The notes below the pieces were generated by a model. It was given only the letters and a program-made list of their open reading frames with translations, did no database searches and was not told the origin of the DNA. Source: Lachnospiraceae bacterium (GTDB lineage: Bacteria > Bacillota > Clostridia > Lachnospirales > Lachnospiraceae). From it: 64,000 nt of DNA. Below, in pieces: positions 35,721 through 43,561 of this stretch (position 1 is the stretch's first letter; every line of letters begins with the position of its first letter). The stretch covers positions 131,972-195,971 of the forward strand of contig JAQXVO010000020.1 of NCBI GenBank assembly GCA_029224965.1. The letters are read 5' to 3'. The position numbers and the translations under genes were made by a program.

Positions 35721-36296
35721 TATTGTCAGAATCAGATTCCGGTCATCCGAAGCTGAGCGTGCATGGAGGATGCCGAGAATGGATTCCGGGGACGTCCGGG
35801 TTCTCTCTGCTATCACATTGCCCGACATGCAGGCCTTCTCGACACCGGCTGCAAAGGGCTCGAAGGAGGTCTCATAGGAAATCTGTCGGAAGCCCCGGAG
35901 GATGAGTTCCGAGGTCTCCCTGAGGGCGATATCATAAATTTCCCGGTCGGATTCAGTTTGCGTTTGAAAAGAAATCTCCCGGCCAGTCTTTATCCAGTCT
36001 GAATTCTCCTGACCGGCAATTTTCTCATCGTATTTCATATGTCCGGAAACATTCTGTTCAAAAGGCCTGTGATCAGAATATTCCGACTGGAAATCGCCGC
36101 TCTGCAGAGCCTGCTCCTCCCGGATGGCCCGTTCTCTCCGGACAGAAAGAGGCAGCACCGCATAGTGCTGCCTTTCTGCTTCACGAAATACCTTTTCTCT
36201 GGTCTCGGCCCGGACGCCGGCATAGCCGTTCAAGGCCTTACTGACCGTTGCCGGCGACAGGCCCAGTTCTCCCGCAATATCCCGGATTCCTCCCAT
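35697..36296 (-). CDS. short LacI-type HTH protein lacking the usual effector domain
   Basis: 199 residues, against about 330-340 for full LacI regulators. The N-terminal helix-turn-helix (RDIAGELGLSPATVSKALNGY) has almost the same recognition helix as the LacI regulator at 31763. Residues from about 60 on are not a periplasmic-binding fold: a charged, Gln/Ser-rich stretch to about 110, then a possible small domain (ALRETSELILRGFRQISYE; EPFAAGVEKACMSGNVIAE; NLILTIENPAEKG). The frame is open with a good ribosome binding site (GGGGAG), so it does not look like simple decay. It may be an atypical regulator or a remodelled remnant. Confidence 0.6.
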   Translation of the reverse strand: MGGIRDIAGELGLSPATVSKALNGYAGVRAETREKVFREAERQHYAVLPLSVRRERAIREEQALQSGDFQSEYSDHRPFEQNVSGHMKYDEKIAGQENSDWIKTGREISFQTQTESDREIYDIALRETSELILRGFRQISYETSFEPFAAGVEKACMSGNVIAERTRTSPESILGILHARSASDDRNLILTIENPAEKG

Positions 36297-36319
36297 AACT
36301 TTTACTCCCCTTGAAAAAA

Positions 36320-37537
36320 TTACAGCGGATGCGCTGCCAGGTAAATCAGTTCCTTCACAACGGTCTCCATAGCCTCCAGTGTGCAGTGCTCATAGGGTCC
36401 GTGGAAGCCATAGCCGCCGGTTCCCAGATTGGGACAGGGCAGACCCTTGAAGGAAAGGGCTGCACCATCGGTACCACCGCGGACCGGACGTGAAATCGGA
36501 TCCAGTCCGACCGAACGGATGGCATCCTCTGCATTGCGGACGACATCCATATGATCCTTCATGACTTCGATCATATTGAAATAAGAGTCCTGAATACTGA
36601 CCTGAATCCGGCCCTGACCGTACTTCTCATTCATCCGGTCGGCAAGCTTCTGCATGAGGTCCTTCTTTTCACAGAACTTATCCCGATCATGGTCACGGAT
36701 AATAAAGACCAGCTCGGCAGATGCCACATCGCCCTTCATTTCCATCAGATGAATAAAGCCCTCACGGCCTTCGGTGGTTTCCGGTCTCTGGTCCTTCGGC
36801 AGGCTTGCAGCAAATTCTGCCGCCAGATCTGCGGCATTGATCATAATGCCCTTGGCTTCGCCCGGATGAACATTTTTTCCCCGGATCTTAACATGGCAGG
36901 CTGCAGCGTTGAAATTCTCGTAGGCAATCTCGCCTTCATAGTCGCCGTCTACTGTGTAACCGTAGTCAGCCTTGCAGATGTTGAAATCATAGTGATCCGG
37001 ACCTTCTCCGATCTCTTCGTCCGGTGTAAATACAACCCAGAAATCTCCATGAGGAAGGTTTTCTTCAAGGATCTTTTTCGTGGCGGTCATGATCTCCGTC
37101 ACGCCGGCCTTGTCATCCGCACCGAGAAGAGTTGTACCGTCTGTTGTGATCAGGGTTCTACCCTTTAATTTCAGAAGATCCGGGAAATCCTTTACGCTTA
37201 AGACTGCCCCGCTGCCCTCGAGAACGACATCCTTTCCGTCATAGTCGGGAATGATCTGAGGCTTTACATTTTCGCCTGAATAATCCGGTGCCGTATCCAT
37301 ATGGGAAATCAGTGCCATGGAGCGATGACCTTCCATACCTTCGCTGGCCGGAACATGGCCGTAGACGTAACCGTCCTTGGACAGGATGACATCTGTAACG
37401 CCGATATCCATCAGATCTGCGGTCAGCATATGGGCCAGGTTTAGCTCCCGCTCCGCACTCGGAGTGGTGCCTGACTTCTCGTCCGACGTGGTATAGACAC
37501 TGACATACTTCAGAAAACGTTCTTTCAACTCTTCCAT
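36320..37537 (-). CDS. pepT: peptidase T (M20B tripeptidase)
   Basis: Removes the N-terminal residue of tripeptides in the cytosol. 405 residues, normal for PepT. Metal ligands are visible: His and Asp in ALISHMDTAPDYSG, Asp in LLGADDKAGVTEI, Glu-Glu in FTPDEEIGEGPDHY, and a late His in GTGGYGFHGPYEH. A dimerisation lid lies in the middle (about 205-310). AGGAG precedes ATG 37537. It stands 23 bp downstream of the short LacI-like gene start on the same strand, but the two seem functionally unrelated. Confidence 0.95.
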   Translation of the reverse strand: MEELKERFLKYVSVYTTSDEKSGTTPSAERELNLAHMLTADLMDIGVTDVILSKDGYVYGHVPASEGMEGHRSMALISHMDTAPDYSGENVKPQIIPDYDGKDVVLEGSGAVLSVKDFPDLLKLKGRTLITTDGTTLLGADDKAGVTEIMTATKKILEENLPHGDFWVVFTPDEEIGEGPDHYDFNICKADYGYTVDGDYEGEIAYENFNAAACHVKIRGKNVHPGEAKGIMINAADLAAEFAASLPKDQRPETTEGREGFIHLMEMKGDVASAELVFIIRDHDRDKFCEKKDLMQKLADRMNEKYGQGRIQVSIQDSYFNMIEVMKDHMDVVRNAEDAIRSVGLDPISRPVRGGTDGAALSFKGLPCPNLGTGGYGFHGPYEHCTLEAMETVVKELIYLAAHPL

Positions 37538-37700
37538 TTCTTCTCCTCTCCCGTTCTTTCCGAGAGCCTGTTTCTATTGAAATTCCCTGCTCCAGAAAAT
37601 TCCCGATCCTGTAAATTTTTTATCTAAAATCCCTTATTCCGAAAATCCTGTATCATAAAATTCGTTATTGGGATTTCATCACAGCTTTTCTATTATACAC

Positions 37701-37750
37701 AAAAAGAAAGAGGCCGAAAAGTCCCCTTTTTCGGGGGCTTCCGCCTCTTT
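37701..37750 (-). terminator. terminator of the alarmone synthetase - two-component - BMP operon
   Basis: Minus-strand hairpin AAAGAGGC...GCCTCTTT with inner CCCC/GGGG pairs around a GAAAAA loop, followed by CTTTTTG. It lies just after the metallophosphoesterase stop. Confidence 0.75.
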
Positions 37751-37757
37751 GCCGAAC

Positions 37758-38450
37758 TCAGAGCCCGTACTTCCGTTCTCTTCTCCTGTCCTTCATTCCG
37801 ACATAGAGATCATAAAGGGCGGAACCGGTTTTCCCATGAGCCGGGTGGTCCTCGTCGCTGATCTCCAGATAATAGGTGTCATAGCAGTTTAAAATATGGC
37901 AGCCGCTGGGATGGATCCGTTCTCTCTTGAATTTCGCTCCGTAGGTCTTATGGACATGACCATGAAGCATGTATTTGGGATGATACTGATTCAGCAGCGT
38001 ATTGAAGCATTCAAAGCCTTGATGGGGCAGGTCGTCCAGATCCCCGTAACCCTTGGCCGGAGCATGGGTAACCAGGATATCGAAGCCGTTCCGAAGGGTA
38101 ATCGCCGGCCGCATCTTAGAGATCCGGCGCTTCATTTCATCCTCCGTATACATATAGGGGCCGTCCTTGTAGCGCATGGACCCGCCCAGGCCCAGGATCC
38201 TCAGGCCCTTGAAATCATAGATCCTGTCATCAATGCAGGTGCAGCCCTGGGGCGGCTCCTTCTCATAGCTCTTGTCATGATTTCCGGCCACATAGAGAAG
38301 GGGCACGTTGGACATGGTCTCCAGATATTCGAGATAGCGGCGGTTCAAGTCACCGCAGGAAATGATCAGATCCACCCCCTTTGTCCGTTCCGGATCATAA
38401 AAATCATAGAGGCCTTTATTTACTTCATCCGCCAGTACTAAAATCTTCAT
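37758..38450 (-). CDS. metallophosphoesterase
   Basis: 230 residues of the calcineurin-like phosphoesterase fold. Motifs in order: ILVLADEVN (where canonical enzymes have D-x-H), SCGDLN, VAGNHDKS, VTHAPAKGYGDLDD and LHGHVHKTYG. The first motif is altered, but the other four metal motifs remain. Substrate unknown; the fold includes cyclic nucleotide phosphodiesterases and nucleotidases. Its ATG overlaps the stop of the ParB-BMP gene (ATGA), so it is translationally coupled to it. It is the last gene of the operon. Confidence 0.87.
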   Translation of the reverse strand: MKILVLADEVNKGLYDFYDPERTKGVDLIISCGDLNRRYLEYLETMSNVPLLYVAGNHDKSYEKEPPQGCTCIDDRIYDFKGLRILGLGGSMRYKDGPYMYTEDEMKRRISKMRPAITLRNGFDILVTHAPAKGYGDLDDLPHQGFECFNTLLNQYHPKYMLHGHVHKTYGAKFKRERIHPSGCHILNCYDTYYLEISDEDHPAHGKTGSALYDLYVGMKDRRRERKYGL

Positions 38451-40390
38451 GCGATCGTGTCGTCCTCCCTAATGATGCCGCTGACTGCCACCGTGTCACG
38501 GCCGGCCTGGGTCAGCTCCTCCAGACGGGGCAGACGGCCGACAATATTATCATTCAGCCAGTTCATGGTAATAATCTTCTGCTCGGACAGGCTGTGTCCG
38601 CCTGCCTTCTGAACCAGTCCGTTCTGGCTTCTCAGCTCGCCGCGGAAAGGATTGATGGATCCGTTCATGGTGGCCCGCTTCAGATTTTCCACCAGCTTCT
38701 TACTCTCATAGGGCAGGTGCTCGGAGGTGATGATATCCACAACGCCGGCCGACATGCCCCACCAGTAGTTAATGGCCTGACTTCCCGGATCCTGATCCAG
38801 ATGTCCGTCCATACAGGCATCAATGATCAGCTCGTAGAACTTTCCCCAGTTCCAGACCGGCGCCGCCAGGTTGCGGACGCCTCCGTTCTCCTCCAGGCGG
38901 AAGAGACCGTATTCCCTGGAAGCTTTTTCGGGCCGGATGAAATCCTTGCCGGAAACCAGCTCCACCTCGTTTTTTTCCATGATCTCCCGCCAATTGCTGT
39001 CCTTCATGGATGTCCAGGAAAGATAGACCCGGACCTTGGGATCCACCATCGCCGCACCGATGGCATAGGCGTTGATCTCTGCCAGGGATCCGTAAATGGG
39101 ATAATCCGCCAGATAGCCGATCTTATGATTGGAGGACAGAGAAGCTGCCAGGGCGCCGATCACGGCCTTGGCTTCAAACATCCTTGCATAATAAGTCCGG
39201 ACCCTGGAATGGGACAGATTGATGGAGCAGTTAAAAAACTTGACCTTGGGATAATGAACGGCCGAACGAAGGGTTTCTGTCATCTGCTTGGGCGAAACCG
39301 TAAAAATCAACTCGCAGCCCTTCGATACCGCATCATCGATGGCTGCCCGAAGCTCCTCTTCACTGCCGCAATGGTCATAGCAGAGAGTTTCCACGATTCC
39401 CTCATACTTGTTTTCCACGAAATTCCGGCCCAATTCATGGCCGTAGATCCAGGTGGATGTCTCCTGAGGCCGCTCGTAGCAGAAGGCTGCCTTCAATGGC
39501 TTCTCTTTGGAGTAGCCGCTGCTGCCGCCGAAAATCGACCGGATAACCGACTGGGTCCGGAAGGCGGATCCGCTCTCCTGCGGCCGGTCAATGACGGTCA
39601 CCTCATCGTCATTGGACTGGATCAGGAACTCATTCCAGAGCTTACTGATCCGGGAAATGAGGACCGATTCCGGCAGACCCTGCATTTCATCCAGATGATA
39701 GAAATTCAGATAGATCAGAAAGGCATCCGAAGAATTGATACGGAGCTTTTCCGCAAACTTTTCCTGGAAATTCTTGTCAAAATACTGGAAGCCGCCCTTC
39801 AGTCTCTGCTGAAGATCCAGGGGCCAGGGATGCTCAAAATCCATCTGCATGAGGTCAGCCAGTTTCTTATAGGATCCGACCTTAGAAAAATCGATTTCAT
39901 AGATCGGGGCCACATTGTAGAAGTCCAGGAATTCCTTATAGAGGAGATAATCATCGTCCTCCCGGGGCTCGGGCACAATCCGGTTCACCTCGGCCAGGAT
40001 GGTGACCGCACCCACTACGCGGGAAACCGAGACTCTCTTGTTTCCCTCCTGGACATAAAAGCGGTGCATATATTCATATACCTTGATGGGGTCCCGGATT
40101 CCCTCTTCCATCTGGGAATCATAGAGACTGGACCACTTCATGGCAAATTCCGAATGGGGTTCCAGAAGAGGCATGAAGTTATCGGCAAAGGCCTTCTGCC
40201 GTCCTGCCGTTTTGGTCCCGGCGATCATATCCAAAGGGATTTCCAGATAGCCGACCGGGTAGCTGCCCCGGGTATCGTTCTCGCTAATCAGATCATCCAG
40301 GGCTGTGAGATAGGGATAGCGTCCTTCTGCAACAGCCTTGTTGTATTCCTTCTTTCCAAGCTTTCTGGCCTTGTTATAGTCTTCCTGCAT
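38447..40390 (-). CDS. cytoplasmic ParB-like / BMP (PnrA-like) fusion protein, copy 1
   Basis: 647 residues with no signal peptide, lipobox or membrane helix. Residues about 47-136 resemble a ParB/sulfiredoxin fold: IPLDMIAGTKTAGR, DPIKVYEYMHRFYV and EGNKRVSV (115-122), the place of the ParB nucleotide-binding arginine motif. Residues about 300-585 resemble the basic membrane protein (BMP/PnrA/Med) ligand-binding fold, e.g. IYGHELGRNFVE and GYLADYPIYGSLAEINAYAIGA. A C-terminal ITMNWLNDNIVGRLP segment is shared with the paralogue at 50009. BMP proteins bind nucleosides, so this may be an intracellular nucleoside sensor. ATG 40390 has AAAGGGAG; it lies downstream of a histidine kinase gene. Confidence 0.72.
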   Translation of the reverse strand: MQEDYNKARKLGKKEYNKAVAEGRYPYLTALDDLISENDTRGSYPVGYLEIPLDMIAGTKTAGRQKAFADNFMPLLEPHSEFAMKWSSLYDSQMEEGIRDPIKVYEYMHRFYVQEGNKRVSVSRVVGAVTILAEVNRIVPEPREDDDYLLYKEFLDFYNVAPIYEIDFSKVGSYKKLADLMQMDFEHPWPLDLQQRLKGGFQYFDKNFQEKFAEKLRINSSDAFLIYLNFYHLDEMQGLPESVLISRISKLWNEFLIQSNDDEVTVIDRPQESGSAFRTQSVIRSIFGGSSGYSKEKPLKAAFCYERPQETSTWIYGHELGRNFVENKYEGIVETLCYDHCGSEEELRAAIDDAVSKGCELIFTVSPKQMTETLRSAVHYPKVKFFNCSINLSHSRVRTYYARMFEAKAVIGALAASLSSNHKIGYLADYPIYGSLAEINAYAIGAAMVDPKVRVYLSWTSMKDSNWREIMEKNEVELVSGKDFIRPEKASREYGLFRLEENGGVRNLAAPVWNWGKFYELIIDACMDGHLDQDPGSQAINYWWGMSAGVVDIITSEHLPYESKKLVENLKRATMNGSINPFRGELRSQNGLVQKAGGHSLSEQKIITMNWLNDNIVGRLPRLEELTQAGRDTVAVSGIIREDDTIA

Positions 40391-40488
40391 AATCTCTCTC
40401 CCTTTCTCCGGTAAAATCTCTTCATCTGTCAATGTCGTATAAAATTTCTTCCTGTGTCATTCACAGTCAGACAGAATTGCTTCCGATG

Positions 40489-41817
40489 TTATTCATAGAG
40501 GCGGCAGGTGAAGGTAATGATTCCGTCCTTCCAGCCGACCTCGGCCCGTCCGTGATACTGTTCCACAATGGTTTCTGCGATGGAAAGTCCGATGCCGTAG
40601 CCTCCCTTGTCCGTATTGTGGGATTTATCCTCCCGGTAGAAACGGTCAAAGAAGCGGATATAATTGACATTCTTTCCGGCCGCATAATTGTTGGAAAACT
40701 GGAAAATCGTATATTTTTCTCTCTTCGGCTGGCTGATTTTAATCAGAATCTCTCCTTGGGGATCGCAGTACTTGATGGCATTATCCACAAAGAGAGAGAC
40801 CAACTGGCGGATCTGCCCGCCCTCGGCAGTCATATGGAGACCGTCCGGAATGTCCATGGTAACCTTCAGGCCCTCCTGCGATGCCACAGGCAGGAAAGTT
40901 TCCACCGTTTCCCTGGCTGCCGCACTGATATCCATATCCACCCGGGAATCCTTGGAATCCTGTTCCTGGGCCCTGGTAATCAGAACCAGGTTCTGAATCA
41001 GACCCTGAAGACGATCTACCTGGCGAAGGGTCGCCTGTGTCCATTCGGTCTCTCCGGACAAGGCCTCGGTCAGCTCCGTATTGGCCCGGATGACAGCCAG
41101 AGGGGTTTTTAACTCATGACTGGCATTGGTAATAAAGCGCTTCTGATTCTCACTGTTTCTTACTTCCGGTGCCACAATCCGGGAAGACAGGGCCCGTAAG
41201 ACAATCGAAGAAAGAACCATCCCAAATCCAATGAGAATCAGAGATAGGAAAAGGATTCGTTTGGACAGGGAAACCTGACTGGTGCAGTCCATGACAACCA
41301 GAATGGTATCACCTGACGAGGCGGTTGACTTTTTATAATAATAATCGCCGTATCTTCCGAAATTCAGCCTCCGCTTCTGAATCCGTCCGGCCAGGCTGAC
41401 CGCATCCGCATTGTCAACGGAAGCCATGTGCGTGGTCTTTACCTCCACGACATCCTTGCTCTTGGAATTATAGATTACGGAGAAGAAGCGGGTCGAATAG
41501 ACGAATTCCGGTGTGTCATAGGTTCCCTGAAGGCCGAAAAAATCCGACAGAACCTCATAAACCGGCTTCTTATCCTCCTTGCCGTCCGACTTCTGAAGCT
41601 TTTCGAAGGTGGAGTTCTGAGAACTTGTGGTATTCTTCTCTGGAAGTTCACCGTCATTGTCTATGATATAGGTCAGGACCTCGTTGATCTCGCTGCTGAC
41701 GATCCAGAGGTTTCCGACATAGATCAGTCCGGCAATGAAAATCATGACCACCATGAAAGACAGAGCGGCAACCGTCACAAATTTTCTTTTCAATTTCGTA
41801 ATGGCACGCTCGTCCAT
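40489..41817 (-). CDS. membrane sensor histidine kinase
   Basis: 442 residues. Two membrane helices (about 16-38 and 184-208) bracket an extracellular domain of about 145 residues with no recognised ligand fold. HisKA has the phosphoacceptor His in NASHELKTPLAVIRA. HATPase keeps the N-box VSLFVDNAIKYC and a G2 box GGYGIGLSIAE, but the usual DxGxG box reads FSNNYAAGKN, a change seen in some clostridial kinases. It is partnered with the OmpR-type regulator 87 bp upstream, and follows the alarmone synthetase in the same operon. Confidence 0.92.
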   Translation of the reverse strand: MDERAITKLKRKFVTVAALSFMVVMIFIAGLIYVGNLWIVSSEINEVLTYIIDNDGELPEKNTTSSQNSTFEKLQKSDGKEDKKPVYEVLSDFFGLQGTYDTPEFVYSTRFFSVIYNSKSKDVVEVKTTHMASVDNADAVSLAGRIQKRRLNFGRYGDYYYKKSTASSGDTILVVMDCTSQVSLSKRILFLSLILIGFGMVLSSIVLRALSSRIVAPEVRNSENQKRFITNASHELKTPLAVIRANTELTEALSGETEWTQATLRQVDRLQGLIQNLVLITRAQEQDSKDSRVDMDISAAARETVETFLPVASQEGLKVTMDIPDGLHMTAEGGQIRQLVSLFVDNAIKYCDPQGEILIKISQPKREKYTIFQFSNNYAAGKNVNYIRFFDRFYREDKSHNTDKGGYGIGLSIAETIVEQYHGRAEVGWKDGIITFTCRLYE

Positions 41818-41832
41818 GGGTTCGCCTTTCCT

Positions 41833-41905
41833 GGTTTTATCTGCTTTTCTGATGTATTGCCCCTGGTTTAATAATTCTCCCCGGTTTTATCTGCTTTTCT
41901 GATGT
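41833..41905. repeat. 23-bp direct repeat between response regulator and kinase genes
   Basis: GGTTTTATCTGCTTTTCTGA plus TGT occurs at 41833-41855 and again at 41883-41905, a 50-bp period. The second copy touches the response regulator stop codon. It looks like a recent tandem duplication in the intercistronic spacer. Confidence 0.85.
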
Positions 41906-42594
41906 CAGGCTTGTTTCTGATCTTCTTTTTTCTTCGTCAGAATAAAAGGTCCGGTCTTGTCGCCCTGAATCTCCAGGTCCGCATTGATGTAGGACAATTT
42001 ATCTCTCAGATACTGGACATAGAGCAGAACCATGTCCTCTCCTGCATCGGCATCGTCCTGCCAGAGATGGGTCAGGAAATAATGGGCATCCAGCTCTTTT
42101 CCGGAATTATTCAGGAAATCCGCCAGCATTTCCGACTCCCGGCTGGACAGGCGGATGCTGTTCTCCGCCTTCAGTTCACCGGTATCTTCTTTCAGGGTTA
42201 CATTTCCCAGATGAAGCTCACCCGTCTTGTTCTGCCGACCTCTCCGGGTCAGGGCATGGACACGGGCAATCAGCTCCTTCATGGCAAAGGGCTTGGTCAG
42301 ATAATCGTCTGCCCCGGACTCCAGTCCTTCCACCCGGTCATCAACCTCGGACTTGGCGGTCAGCATGAGAACCGGTGTGGTAATCTGACGGGCCCGGATT
42401 TCCTTTAAGACTTCCAGGCCGCTTTTTTTCGGCATCATGATGTCCAGAATCAGTCCGTCGTAGCCGTTTTTATTGATATAATCCAGGGCCTCCTCGCCGT
42501 CATAGGCGCTGTCGACTTCATAGCTCTGCATCTTCAGCATGGCGGTCAGAACCCGGTTCAGGTCTCGCGTATCTTCTGCCAGTAATAATTTCAT
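41905..42594 (-). CDS. OmpR/PhoB-type response regulator
   Basis: 229 residues. Receiver at 1-115 with LLAEDTRDLNR, phosphoacceptor Asp in GLILDIMMPKKSG, and Lys in YLTKPFAMKELIARV. The winged-helix DNA-binding domain follows, with SSRESEMLADFLNNSGKELD. Its ATG overlaps the alarmone synthetase stop (ATGA). Target genes are not evident; it is cognate to the downstream kinase. Confidence 0.94.
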   Translation of the reverse strand: MKLLLAEDTRDLNRVLTAMLKMQSYEVDSAYDGEEALDYINKNGYDGLILDIMMPKKSGLEVLKEIRARQITTPVLMLTAKSEVDDRVEGLESGADDYLTKPFAMKELIARVHALTRRGRQNKTGELHLGNVTLKEDTGELKAENSIRLSSRESEMLADFLNNSGKELDAHYFLTHLWQDDADAGEDMVLLYVQYLRDKLSYINADLEIQGDKTGPFILTKKKEDQKQA

Positions 42595-43331
42595 TTATCT
42601 CCTTCTTCCCGAATCATGTCGCGGATGGTCTGCATGGACATATCGGTCGAAGCCAGCTCGTCCGCGCAGCGCTTCAGTTCACTCTCGATCAGATTGAGAT
42701 TCCCTTTGATCTCGTGTTTGTAACGGATATTATGCTCCAGGGCTGCCCAGGTATCCATGGAAATGGTCCGGATCTGGATCTCAGCATAATAGGACCGGTC
42801 TTCGGACAGACGGACCTTCAGAATCAGATGCAGACTTCGGTAGCCATTGGGCTTGGCATGCCGGATATAGTCCTTCTCCTGGACAATTTCACAGTCCGGT
42901 AGATTTTCCAGATAATCCCGGACCAGGTAGACGTCATTGACAAAGGCGCAGACAACCCGGATGCCGACCGCATCGAAGATTTCCGTCAGGGCCGATTCCG
43001 TGGTCTCCGGAAGATTCCGCCGCCGGCATTTCTCCCGCATGCTTTCCTCGGATTTGATCCGGGCCAGACAGTGCTCTACCGGATCCGATCCGGTCTGTTC
43101 GGTTATCTGTTCACGAAGCTCCTGAATGGCATTCATGAGCTTGTCTCTGACTGCCAGAAGGTCTTCCTTTTTATCTCCGTAAATTGACTCTGTACTGCCC
43201 TCTTTTCCGTTACCGTCGTTGGGTTCAATGCTTCTTTCTCTATTGCCGGGGCTCCATCCGGCTTCCTTTTCCGTGCTGTCGCCGGTGCCCGGCCCGGCTT
43301 TCGTTTTCTTTAATATTTGAGCTGTTTCCAT
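42591..43331 (-). CDS. small alarmone synthetase (RelQ/YjbM-type GTP pyrophosphokinase)
   Basis: 246 residues. Makes (p)ppGpp from ATP and GTP/GDP. The synthetase domain covers about 65-245: ARIKSEESMREKCRRRNL, VGIRVVCAFVNDVYLV, the G-loop KPNGYRSLHLILKV, and EIQIRTISMDTWAALEHNIRYK. There is no HD hydrolase or C-terminal regulatory region, as in small synthetases. An unusual 60-residue N-terminal extension is Gly/Glu/Ser/Asp-rich and probably disordered. It is translated with a response regulator (4-bp overlap), tying the alarmone level to a two-component system. AAAGGGG precedes ATG 43331. Confidence 0.92.
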   Translation of the reverse strand: METAQILKKTKAGPGTGDSTEKEAGWSPGNRERSIEPNDGNGKEGSTESIYGDKKEDLLAVRDKLMNAIQELREQITEQTGSDPVEHCLARIKSEESMREKCRRRNLPETTESALTEIFDAVGIRVVCAFVNDVYLVRDYLENLPDCEIVQEKDYIRHAKPNGYRSLHLILKVRLSEDRSYYAEIQIRTISMDTWAALEHNIRYKHEIKGNLNLIESELKRCADELASTDMSMQTIRDMIREEGDK

Positions 43332-43388
43332 ATCATAAATCCCCTTTTCAGGTTTTATTCTCTTTCTGCAATATAAAGATTACATATA

Positions 43389-43397
43389 ATCATAGCA
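43389..43397 (-). promoter_or_regulatory. extended -10 promoter element of the alarmone synthetase operon
   Basis: Minus-strand TGC directly before TATGAT, identical to the element upstream of galT. No clear -35. Confidence 0.4.
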
Positions 43398-43526
43398 CGA
43401 CAGAGCAGAAAAAAGAAAACCGGGGCCCAAGTTTTACCGAATTTTCACATTTATAAAAGAGGCGGCCGGAAACAGAGCAAAAAAGAGGGGCCGGCCGAAA
43501 GCGGTCAGTCCCCACATAAAAATGAT

Positions 43527-43561
43527 TTGAAAATTCGATTCAGTCCATCTTCTGAATCGAA
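43527..43561 (-). terminator. terminator overlapping the sulfoquinovosidase 3' end
   Basis: Minus-strand perfect stem TTCGATTCAG/CTGAATCGAA with 8-base loop, then TTTTC. The 5' arm encodes the last residues of the enzyme. A further GC-rich inverted repeat (CGGCCGG/CCGGCCG) lies around 43462-43500. Confidence 0.75.

Noticed and set aside
35697-36296. Pseudogene call for the short LacI-like gene
   Set aside because: Frame is intact with a good ribosome binding site, and no remains of a periplasmic-binding domain are found in other frames downstream.
38381-40414. Long plus-strand open frame of 677 codons opposite the ParB-BMP gene
   Set aside because: Its protein has no recognisable domain, no ribosome binding site, and mirrors the codon bias of a minus-strand gene with a recognisable product.
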